Part shown: positions 1 through 5,881 of the stretch, piece by piece
How positions within the stretch are numbered: the stretch's first letter is position 1
How the letters are laid out: each line of letters begins with the position of its first letter
Origin: 66-474 sp035249465
Lineage (GTDB): Bacteria > Pseudomonadota > Gammaproteobacteria > Xanthomonadales > Rhodanobacteraceae
DNA: 5,881 nucleotides
Direction: 5' to 3'
NCBI GenBank assembly: GCA_035249465.1
Contig: DATFGL010000038.1
Coordinates: 1-5,881 of the forward strand
Notes under the pieces: model-generated
Seen by the model: only the letters and a program-made list of their open reading frames with translations
What the model was told of the DNA's origin: nothing
The model's database searches: none
Made by a program: the position numbers and the translations under genes

Positions 1-11
1 GTTTCAAGAGC

Positions 12-102
12 CATCCCCCTCAATCCCCCTTCTCAAACGAAGGAGGGAAGACAAACACCCCCTTCCGCAGGAAGGGGGTCGCCGCGCAGTGGCGGGGGGA
101 TG
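12..102. repeat. cloverleaf-like multi-hairpin intergenic repeat
   Basis: An outer 8-bp stem pairs CATCCCCC (12-19) with GGGGGATG (95-102) and encloses three successive hairpins. Hairpin one pairs 24-32 with 39-48, 9 bp with A44 bulged. Hairpin two pairs 57-66 with 70-79, 10 perfect bp with a GCA loop. Hairpin three pairs 80-85 with 89-94, 6 bp including one G-T pair, also with a GCA loop. The tract CCCCCTTC occurs twice (25-32 and 58-65), so the first copy could also pair with 71-78. This compactness fits a dispersed non-coding palindromic repeat rather than a gene, but copy number cannot be seen from one window. It may also affect transcription entering cutA. There is no T-run, so it is not a canonical intrinsic terminator. 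Confidence 0.6.
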
Positions 103-122
103 CGCCGTGACGAGGCCCAGCC

Positions 123-128
123 TAATAT
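123..128 (+). promoter_or_regulatory. possible -10 element for leaderless cutA mRNA
   Basis: TAATAT matches the sigma-70 -10 consensus at 4 of 6 positions and stands out in a very GC-rich context. The usual 6-7 nt from a -10 to the transcription start would place +1 at or next to the A of the cutA ATG at 135, giving a leaderless message. No convincing -35 lies 16-18 bp upstream, so the call is weak. Confidence 0.25.
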
Positions 129-134
129 CCGGGC

Positions 135-452
135 ATGACTGCCCTGCTTTGTCTCTCCACCTGCCCCGATGCCGAAACGGCGGCGAGGATCGCCCGCGTA
201 CTGGTCGAGGAACGGCTGGCCGCGTGCGTGAATTGCCTGCCCGGCATTCACTCCACCTATCGCTGGCGGGGCGAAATCCATGATGACAACGAGGTGTTGC
301 TGCTGATCAAGACCACCCGCGAGCGCTTCGAGGCCCTGCGCAATCGGCTGCTTGAACTGCACCCGTACGAGGTGCCGGAACTGATCGCAATGGATGTCGC
401 GGCCGGCCATTTCCCGTATCTGGGCTGGATCGCTGCCGAGACCTCTCCCTGA
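135..452 (+). CDS. cutA: CutA-family divalent-cation tolerance protein
   Basis: This 105-residue protein is a small cytoplasmic CutA1-family member. The family forms ferredoxin-like trimers and is linked to copper tolerance in E. coli, but its biochemical role is unsettled. Family signatures run in order: PDAETA near 11-16, LAACVN at 28-33, PGIHSTYRWRGEI at 36-48, LLLIKT at 55-60, HPYEVPELI at 76-84 and YLGWI at 95-99. Cysteines are at 6, 10, 31 and 34. Relative to E. coli CutA, the cysteine of its CTAP motif corresponds to Ser8 here, with Cys6 and Cys10 nearby. The start is forced: an in-frame TAA lies at 123-125 and the next Met is residue 86. No Shine-Dalgarno precedes the ATG. Its position before dsbD matches the cutA-dsbD pairing in enterobacteria, although a 299-nt gap separates them here, so cotranscription is uncertain. 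Confidence 0.95.
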   Translation: MTALLCLSTCPDAETAARIARVLVEERLAACVNCLPGIHSTYRWRGEIHDDNEVLLLIKTTRERFEALRNRLLELHPYEVPELIAMDVAAGHFPYLGWIAAETSP

Positions 453-484
453 GAAAGACTTGGCCTGCTCACCATCCTGGAATC

Positions 485-514
485 GCGGGCGATATCCGGA
501 CTGCGCTTGCCGGA
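485..514 (+). repeat. partial REP-like palindrome
   Basis: GCGGGCGATATCCGGA (485-500) matches 14 of 16 positions of GCGGGCGCGATCCGGA in the fuller element downstream of accC (5798-5813), in the same orientation. The pair TCCGG (495-499) and CCGGA (510-514) can form a 5-bp stem with a 10-nt loop. The left arm of the element (GTCATTCCGG) is missing or strongly degraded here. Confidence 0.4.
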
Positions 515-590
515 CCGCAAACGCGAACACAAGAGCGGGCGCCATGGACGACGCGAGCAGCCCGGCGCCTTGAGCACCCGTGAATCGCGC

Positions 591-626
591 GAAAGACGCG
601 GGGTCCGGCTTGCGCCGGGATGACGA
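591..626 (-). repeat. REP-like palindromic repeat, minus orientation
   Basis: Read on the minus strand, this element starts TCGTCATCCCGG, has a short stem (CCGGC 605-609 with GCCGG 614-618, loop TTGC), and ends in a GTCTTTC tail. The element at 5773-5830 has the same architecture on the plus strand: TCGTCATTCCGG, a palindromic core, CCGGAACCC, then a GTCTTTT tail. The two are therefore diverged, inverted members of one family. The copy here has the short core only, without the inner GCCCGC hairpin. Confidence 0.55.
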
Positions 627-751
627 ACCACGGGGTTGATCGGTGACTTCGCCCACGGACGGTCGTCGCTGGCTATCCCTGCACATGCCTGCGAAAATGC
701 CGGGGAGTTGAACCGGCGCGGCCCGACGCTGGTCCATGCCGTGGTCATACG

Positions 752-2593
752 ATGTCGCCATCCAGAAACCCCTTCTCGCGCCTGATCCTGCTGGCGACTT
801 TGCTGCTCGTCGCCACGGGTGCGTTCGCGCAAAGCACCAGTCCCGGCGGCGGCTTGCTGCCGGTGACCCAGGCGTTCGCGCTGAAAACGAGCATTGCGAA
901 ACCCGGCACGATCACCCTGCACTTCGATATCGCGCCGCACTATTACCTGTATCGCGGCCGCATCCACGCGAAAATCCTGACACCCGGCGTCACTGCCGGT
1001 GCCCTGCAGACGCCCGCAGGCATCAGGGAACACGACCCCTATCTCGGCGACGTCGAGATTTATCACGATGCGGTGGAGGCGTCGCTGCCCTACAGCGCGG
1101 CGGGCGCCATGCCCGCGACGCTGAAAGTGGCCGTGAGCTACCAGGGCTGCCACGAAATCGAACCCAAGATCTGCTACCCGCCGAATACGGAGACGTTCAC
1201 CCTGCCGGCGTCGGGCGGCGGCCCGGTCGGCGCGGCTGGCGCGGCTGGCGGCGGCAATGCGATCAATGGCAGCGTGCCACGCGACTCGATTACCGCATCG
1301 CTGGCGGCGGCTCCTGCCTCACCCACCGCAGCCACGCCTGAATCCGGCGCGCAGCCGGCAAGCCAGGTCAACATGGGCCTGGCGTTTGCACTGCTGCTTG
1401 CTTTCGTGGGCGGGTTGATCCTGAACCTGATGCCGTGCGTGTTGCCGGTGCTGGCAATCAAGGCGGTCGGCGTGCTGGAAAGCGGCGAGTCGCGCCGGCG
1501 CGCGCGCACCGATGCGCTGGCCTACGCCGCAGGTGTGATCGCAACGTTTCTGGCGATCGGCCTCACGATCCTCGGCCTGCGCGGAGCGGGCCACGCGATC
1601 GGCTGGGGCACGCAACTGCAGCAGCCGCTGATCGTCGCGGTGCTGGCGTGCGTGCTGTTCGCAGTGGGGCTGTCGATGTCGGGCGCGGTGCAATTCGGCG
1701 CAGGGCTCGGCAACGTGGGCGCAACCCTTACCCGGCGCGGCGGCGCGGCCGGGCACTTTTTCACGGGCGTGCTTGCCGTGGTCGTTGCCACCCCCTGCAC
1801 CGCGCCGTTCATGGGCGTGGCGCTGGCGTATGCGTTCGTCGCACCGGCCTCGCACGAATTGCTGGTGATGCTGGTGCTGGGCATCGGGCTGGCGTTGCCG
1901 CTTACGTTGATCGGGTTGGTGCCTGCCTTGGCGCGACTGCTGCCGAAGCCGGGCCGCTGGATGGAAACGCTGAAGCAGATCCTTGCGTTTCCTATGTATT
2001 TGTCGGCGGTGTGGCTGGTCTGGGTGCTGGCGCACCAGCGCGGCGCGGACGCGGTGGCGCTGGTACTGGTGGCGATGGTGCTGCTGGCCGCGGCGTTCTG
2101 GTGGCACGGACGTGGTCGGCCCGAGCGCAAAATCGGGCACGCGTTCACCGCCGTCCTCGCGTTGGCTGCCGTGGTCTCGCTGTATGGTGTCGCGCACATC
2201 GCGCCGCCAGCGCGTGCGGCCACATCGGACGGCAGCAGCGTGGCCTTCAGTCCGGCGAAACTGCAATCGCTGCGCGATGCGGGCACGCCCGTGTTCGTGG
2301 ACATCGGCGCCGACTGGTGCGTCACCTGCAAGGCCAACGAATACGCGGTGCTCAATACGCAAACGTTCCGCGACCTGCTCGAGAAGACGGGCGCCGTCTA
2401 CATGAAGGGCGACTGGACCGACGTCGATCCTGAAATCGGCGCTTATCTCCGTGAATTCCACTCGCCCGGCGTGCCGCTGTACGTGGTGTATCCGCGCGGC
2501 GGCGGCGCGGGACAAGCCCTGCCGACCGTGCTGACGGCGTCGCTGGTTCGAAACGCGCTGGTCCATGCCGACGTGGAGCCGGCAGCGCGATGA
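752..2593 (+). CDS. dsbD: thiol:disulfide interchange protein DsbD
   Basis: This 613-residue inner-membrane protein passes electrons from cytoplasmic thioredoxin to periplasmic disulfide-handling proteins. The three-domain layout is complete. A signal peptide covers about 1-26 (basic start, leucine-rich core, AFA before Gln27). The periplasmic N-terminal domain (about 30-150) carries Cys133 and Cys141 in YQGC...CYPP. A Gly/Ala/Pro linker (about 152-206) leads to an eight-helix membrane domain (about 207-481), with Cys229 in NLMPCVLP and Cys349 in ATPCTAPF. The C-terminal thioredoxin domain (about 495-613) has Cys523 and Cys526 in DWCVTCK and a likely cis-proline at Pro575. All six redox cysteines are thus present. 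Seven residues separate the N-terminal cysteines, against five in E. coli. The start is set by the signal peptide, since the next Met is residue 120; no Shine-Dalgarno is visible. It overlaps the next gene by 4 nt. Confidence 0.97.
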   Translation: MSPSRNPFSRLILLATLLLVATGAFAQSTSPGGGLLPVTQAFALKTSIAKPGTITLHFDIAPHYYLYRGRIHAKILTPGVTAGALQTPAGIREHDPYLGDVEIYHDAVEASLPYSAAGAMPATLKVAVSYQGCHEIEPKICYPPNTETFTLPASGGGPVGAAGAAGGGNAINGSVPRDSITASLAAAPASPTAATPESGAQPASQVNMGLAFALLLAFVGGLILNLMPCVLPVLAIKAVGVLESGESRRRARTDALAYAAGVIATFLAIGLTILGLRGAGHAIGWGTQLQQPLIVAVLACVLFAVGLSMSGAVQFGAGLGNVGATLTRRGGAAGHFFTGVLAVVVATPCTAPFMGVALAYAFVAPASHELLVMLVLGIGLALPLTLIGLVPALARLLPKPGRWMETLKQILAFPMYLSAVWLVWVLAHQRGADAVALVLVAMVLLAAAFWWHGRGRPERKIGHAFTAVLALAAVVSLYGVAHIAPPARAATSDGSSVAFSPAKLQSLRDAGTPVFVDIGADWCVTCKANEYAVLNTQTFRDLLEKTGAVYMKGDWTDVDPEIGAYLREFHSPGVPLYVVYPRGGGAGQALPTVLTASLVRNALVHADVEPAAR

Positions 2594-3156
2594 TGGACCG
2601 CCGCACCCTTTTGATCCTGGCGCTCGCCTGCCTGGCCGCCGCCGGTGGCTGGTGGCTGCAGAACCGCCGGACGAACCAGATGCCGGACCAGCCGCCCGCG
2701 CCGGCAGGCGTCAAGACGCTTGCGGTGGGCGATGCTGCCAGCGGCTACACGCTGCCCGACCTGGAGGGTCATCCTGCTAGTCTCGCGCGATGGCATGGCA
2801 AGGCCGTGCTGCTGAACTTCTGGGCCAGCTGGTGCGTGCCATGCCTCAGGGAGATGCCGATGCTGGCGAAATTCCAGCGCGACCACGCGGCCGACGGCGT
2901 GCAAGTCGTCGGCGTGTCGATGGAACAGCCGCAATCGGCAGCGGCATTCCTGGAACGCGTGCCGGTCGGCTACCCCATCCTGACCGGCATCGACGCCGAT
3001 CCGGTGCCCACGACGGTCTTCGGGGATACCGCGGGCTTGCTGCCGTACAGCGTGCTGATCGGCCGCGACGGGCGCGTCCTGGCAACCAAGCTGGGGCCGC
3101 TGGACGAAGGGCTGCTCGACGACTGGCTGAAGGAAGCCGCGGCTTCCAAACGGTAA
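2590..3156 (+). CDS. TlpA-like membrane-anchored thioredoxin-fold protein
   Basis: This 188-residue protein of the TlpA/ResA-like family is predicted to reduce or exchange disulfides in periplasmic proteins. A basic start (MMDRR) and a hydrophobic segment at about 6-23 look like an uncleaved signal anchor. A Pro-rich stretch (32-39) leads into a thioredoxin fold with the motif FWASWCVPC, active cysteines Cys82 and Cys85, and the likely cis-proline Pro152 in LLPYSVLIGRDG. The downstream sequence reads LREMP rather than the CcmG pattern, so I do not call it CcmG; the natural partner is unknown. The ATG overlaps the dsbD stop (ATGA), which suggests translational coupling and supports DsbD as electron donor. 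GGAG at 2575-2578 is an 11-nt-distant Shine-Dalgarno candidate. A second ATG directly follows and could equally be used. Confidence 0.92.
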   Translation: MMDRRTLLILALACLAAAGGWWLQNRRTNQMPDQPPAPAGVKTLAVGDAASGYTLPDLEGHPASLARWHGKAVLLNFWASWCVPCLREMPMLAKFQRDHAADGVQVVGVSMEQPQSAAAFLERVPVGYPILTGIDADPVPTTVFGDTAGLLPYSVLIGRDGRVLATKLGPLDEGLLDDWLKEAAASKR

Positions 3157-3279
3157 ACTGCGATCAACTTCGCCAAACTCCAGCGATCCGACACGTAACG
3201 CTGGACAAATCGTGAATGACAGTTCAGACTTCGCGGCTCTGCCGGCTCCGGCCGCAATAGCGTTGACAGGCCCTAGCGC

Positions 3280-3723
3280 GTGGCGAAGATTCTGGCCCTC
3301 CATGGCCCCAACCTCAACCTGATCGGCGAACGCGAGCCGGAGGTGTATGGCCGCACCACGCTGGCCGACATCGACGCAGCGCTGATGCACCAGGCGGAAG
3401 CGGCTGGCCATACGCTGACCAGCTATCAATCCAATGCCGAGCACGAACTGGTCGACCGGGTGCAGGCCGCCAAGCGGGACACGACCGCCTTCATCCTGAT
3501 CAATCCGGCCGCCCTTACCCATACGTCGGTGGCGCTGCGCGACGCCCTGGCCGCAGTGGCGATTCCGTTCATCGAAATCCATCTTTCCAACCCGCACGCG
3601 CGCGAAGCGTTCCGCCGCCAGTCGTATTTTTCCGACCTGGCCGTGGGCGTCGTCGCCGGTTTCGGCGCGGACAGCTACCGCTACGCGTTGGACGCCGCCA
3701 TCAAGCGGCTGGCCGGCGCCTGA
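3280..3723 (+). CDS. aroQ: type II 3-dehydroquinate dehydratase
   Basis: This 147-residue cytoplasmic enzyme dehydrates 3-dehydroquinate to 3-dehydroshikimate, step three of the shikimate pathway; the family forms dodecamers. The N-terminal motif GPNLNLIGEREPEVYG carries catalytic Arg18 and Tyr23. The substrate-binding segment INPAALTHTSVALRDAL holds Asn75, His81 and Asp88. EIHLSNPHAREAFRRQSYFS holds Glu99, His101 and Arg112. Length is normal. The GTG start is forced: an in-frame TAG lies at 3274-3276, three bases upstream, and the first internal Met is residue 36. AGG at 3268-3270 is the only ribosome-site candidate. The 123-nt gap after the TlpA-like gene can form a GC-rich hairpin (3233-3237 with 3251-3255) but has no T-run and no clear promoter. 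accB follows after 26 nt, the conserved aroQ-accB-accC order. Confidence 0.97.
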   Translation: MAKILALHGPNLNLIGEREPEVYGRTTLADIDAALMHQAEAAGHTLTSYQSNAEHELVDRVQAAKRDTTAFILINPAALTHTSVALRDALAAVAIPFIEIHLSNPHAREAFRRQSYFSDLAVGVVAGFGADSYRYALDAAIKRLAGA

Positions 3724-3749
3724 TCCCTTTCGTACACAGCGAGACCGCC

Positions 3750-4223
3750 ATGGATCTGCGCAAAGTCAAGAAACTCATCGAACTGCTGGAAGAATCGAAC
3801 CTCTCCGAACTGGAGATCAAGGAAGGCGAAGAGGTCGTCCGCCTGTCGCGTTTCCCGACGGCGGGCGTGGTTGCGCCGCAGGTGATCGCCGCGCCGGCAC
3901 CCGCCACCGCACCCCTGGCGGCGATCACCCCTGCCGCAGCCGGCGCACCCGCTGCTGCCGCCGCCTCCGAGGAATCGGGCTTGCCGCCCGGAAGCGTGGT
4001 GCGTTCGCCGATGGTCGGCACCTTCTACGCCGCGGCCTCCCCCGGCGCCGAACCCTTCGTCAAGGTCGGCCAGCAGGTGAAGGTGGGCGATCCGTTGGGT
4101 GTGATCGAAGCCATGAAGATGTTCAATCAGATCGAAGCCGAGGTCGCCGGCACCGTGGTCGCCATCGTGGCCGAGAACGGCCAGGCGGTGGAGTTCGATC
4201 AACCACTGTTTGTCATTGGATAG
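3750..4223 (+). CDS. accB: biotin carboxyl carrier protein of acetyl-CoA carboxylase
   Basis: This 157-residue protein carries the biotin that moves carboxyl groups between biotin carboxylase (AccC) and the carboxyltransferase AccAD, making malonyl-CoA for fatty acid synthesis. An N-terminal charged helix region (MDLRKVKKLIELLEESNLSE) is typical of AccB and mediates contact with AccC in the family. A flexible Ala/Pro-rich linker covers about 38-80. The C-terminal biotinyl domain (about 82-157) contains SPMVGTFY at 86-93, the 'thumb' insertion at 94-101 that distinguishes acetyl-CoA carboxylase carriers, and the EAMKM biotinylation motif with Lys123 as acceptor. The residue after EAMKM is Phe where E. 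coli has Met. GAGA at 3741-3744 is a modest Shine-Dalgarno, five bases before the ATG. Close spacing to aroQ suggests cotranscription. Confidence 0.98.
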   Translation: MDLRKVKKLIELLEESNLSELEIKEGEEVVRLSRFPTAGVVAPQVIAAPAPATAPLAAITPAAAGAPAAAAASEESGLPPGSVVRSPMVGTFYAAASPGAEPFVKVGQQVKVGDPLGVIEAMKMFNQIEAEVAGTVVAIVAENGQAVEFDQPLFVIG

Positions 4224-4251
4224 GGACGAGGGATGAGAGACGAGCAGCGAG
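4224..4251 (+). repeat. tandem 7-bp repeat, four degenerate units
   Basis: Immediately after the accB stop, four consecutive heptamers end in GAG. The first three fit RGAYGAG (units begin at 4224, 4231 and 4238); the fourth (4245-4251) is more diverged but keeps CGAG. A matching set in inverted orientation lies at the other end of the same spacer. Confidence 0.5.
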
Positions 4252-4345
4252 CCATCGCGCCTACGCCAGTACCTATCCTCGGTCGCCGCTCCTCTCCGTT
4301 CTTCGCCGTCATCCGAACTTGCCACGGCGCATCCGTCGAAGCGCC

Positions 4346-4366
4346 CTCACTACTCACGACTCGCCC
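4346..4366 (-). repeat. inverted 7-bp repeat tract before accC
   Basis: Three consecutive heptamers beginning with CTC on the plus strand (4346, 4353 and 4360) read on the minus strand as heptamers ending in GAG, like those at 4224-4251. The spacer between accB and accC is thus bounded by short heptad tracts in opposite orientation. The tract ends two bases before the accC ATG and occupies the place where a Shine-Dalgarno would be expected. Confidence 0.45.
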
Positions 4367-4368
4367 CT

Positions 4369-5723
<1,355 letters not shown>

Positions 5724-5739
<16 letters not shown>

Positions 5740-5758
5740 CACTCGGGGATCGGGAAAA
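5724..5758 (+). repeat. degenerate 7-bp-period repeat across the accC stop
   Basis: G-rich units recur every seven bases from 5724: GGGACTG, GGGAGCT, a weak third unit, GGGGATC, then GGGAAAA. The tract covers the last four accC codons and the TGA (5737-5739). Its period equals that of the tracts flanking the accB-accC spacer, but its consensus (GGGANTC-like) is only loosely related, so a shared origin is tentative. Confidence 0.35.
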
Positions 5759-5772
5759 CATCACAACTTTTG

Positions 5773-5830
5773 TCGTCATTCCGGACAAGCCCGCGCAGCG
5801 GGCGCGATCCGGAACCCAGTGTCTTTTTTT
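5773..5830 (+). repeat. REP-like palindromic repeat downstream of accC
   Basis: An outer stem TTCCGGA (5779-5785) with TCCGGAA (5808-5814) encloses a perfect 6-bp hairpin GCCCGC (5789-5794) with GCGGGC (5798-5803), loop GCA. It begins TCGTCATTCCGG and ends in CCCAGTGTC plus seven T residues (5824-5830). Related pieces lie at 485-514 and 591-626. The T-run begins nine bases after the stem, so it does not look like a standard intrinsic terminator, though the structure could slow or protect the 3' end of the accC transcript. Confidence 0.65.
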
Positions 5831-5848
5831 GCTCTCCGGCCAAACCAG

Positions 5849-5870
5849 ATCCAGGGACAAGTCACTGGAT
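5849..5870 (-). repeat. inverted partner of the REP-like repeat, cut by window edge
   Basis: On the minus strand, CCAGTGACTTGTCCC (5868 down to 5854) resembles the CCAGTGTCTTTT tail of the element at 5773-5830, in opposite orientation. CCAGTG (5816-5821) and CACTGG (5863-5868) can pair across the spacer. ATCCAG (5849-5854) and CTGGAT (5865-5870) can form a smaller hairpin. The remainder of this copy, if present, lies beyond the window. Confidence 0.4.
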
Positions 5871-5881
5871 TGACTCGCGCC

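Larger units (their letters stand above)
453..751. other. 299-nt non-coding gap between cutA and dsbD
   Basis: No credible gene is present. Open frames on either strand here are low-information shadows without recognisable domains. The left two thirds hold two REP-like repeat pieces (485-514 and 591-626) and a GGCGCC/GGCGCC inverted pair (538-543 with 564-569). The right third (about 630-751) should contain the dsbD promoter and leader, but I find no -35/-10 pair with correct spacing and no Shine-Dalgarno. A 15-nt sequence at 727-741 recurs near the end of dsbD. Confidence 0.6.

Noticed and set aside
1..138. An open frame from the window edge to a TGA overlapping the cutA ATG (ATGA)
   Set aside because: All three forward frames are open through this repeat-derived stretch, the encoded peptide is low complexity, and no upstream gene body is visible. 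A gene tail cannot be excluded without upstream sequence.
33..1153. Minus-strand open frames of 242 and 298 residues spanning cutA, the gap and the start of dsbD
   Set aside because: They run through repeats and across two well-supported genes on the other strand, and contain no family motif.
2617..2634. Lipoprotein signal (LALAC, Cys14) in the TlpA-like protein
   Set aside because: Position -3 is Ala rather than Leu, the hydrophobic core before the Cys is very short, and hydrophobic sequence continues after it, which fits a signal anchor better.
3233..3255. GC-rich hairpin before aroQ as a terminator or riboswitch
   Set aside because: The stem is only 5 bp with a 13-nt loop, there is no T-run, and no known riboswitch pattern is recognisable.
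3263..3291. Perfect TTGACA (3263-3268) as a -35 box for aroQ
   Set aside because: The -10 position 17 bp downstream is AAGATT, a poor match, and lies inside aroQ coding sequence, so it would not give a full aroQ message.
5779..5830. Rho-independent terminator for accC
   Set aside because: The seven-T run starts nine bases after the stem rather than directly after it, and the structure is better explained as a REP-like repeat. Some termination activity is still possible.

Overview
The window is a compact, high-GC stretch of bacterial chromosome with every gene on the + strand. It holds six complete housekeeping genes in the order cutA, dsbD, a TlpA-like thioredoxin, aroQ, accB, accC. The linkages cutA-dsbD and aroQ-accB-accC are both known from gamma-proteobacteria. 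The base composition, this gene order and the palindromic GTCATTCC/CCGG-type intergenic repeats suggest a member of the Xanthomonadales, possibly Rhodanobacteraceae. That placement is an inference; no search was run.

Region 1 (1-751) holds a roughly 90-nt multi-hairpin repeat that ends about 32 nt before cutA. It is followed by cutA and then a 299-nt non-coding gap, which contains two oppositely oriented pieces of a REP-like palindromic repeat. Region 2 (752-3156) is a thiol-redox pair. DsbD carries electrons from cytoplasmic thioredoxin across the inner membrane, and a membrane-anchored TlpA-like thioredoxin, overlapping dsbD by 4 nt, is a plausible periplasmic client. Region 3 (3280-5739) is aroQ (shikimate pathway) followed by accB and accC, the biotin carrier and biotin carboxylase subunits of acetyl-CoA carboxylase, which make malonyl-CoA for fatty acid synthesis. 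The last 140 nt downstream of accC hold another, better preserved REP-like palindrome with an inverted partner that runs to the window edge.

The proteins look intact, and all key catalytic residues looked for are present. I see no new enzyme system, mobile-element gene, CRISPR array or RNA gene. What is less ordinary lies between the genes: a cloverleaf-like repeat, a dispersed REP-like family, short 7-bp-period repeats at both ends of an unusually long accB-accC spacer and again at the accC stop codon, and several genes (cutA, dsbD, accC) with no recognisable Shine-Dalgarno sequence.
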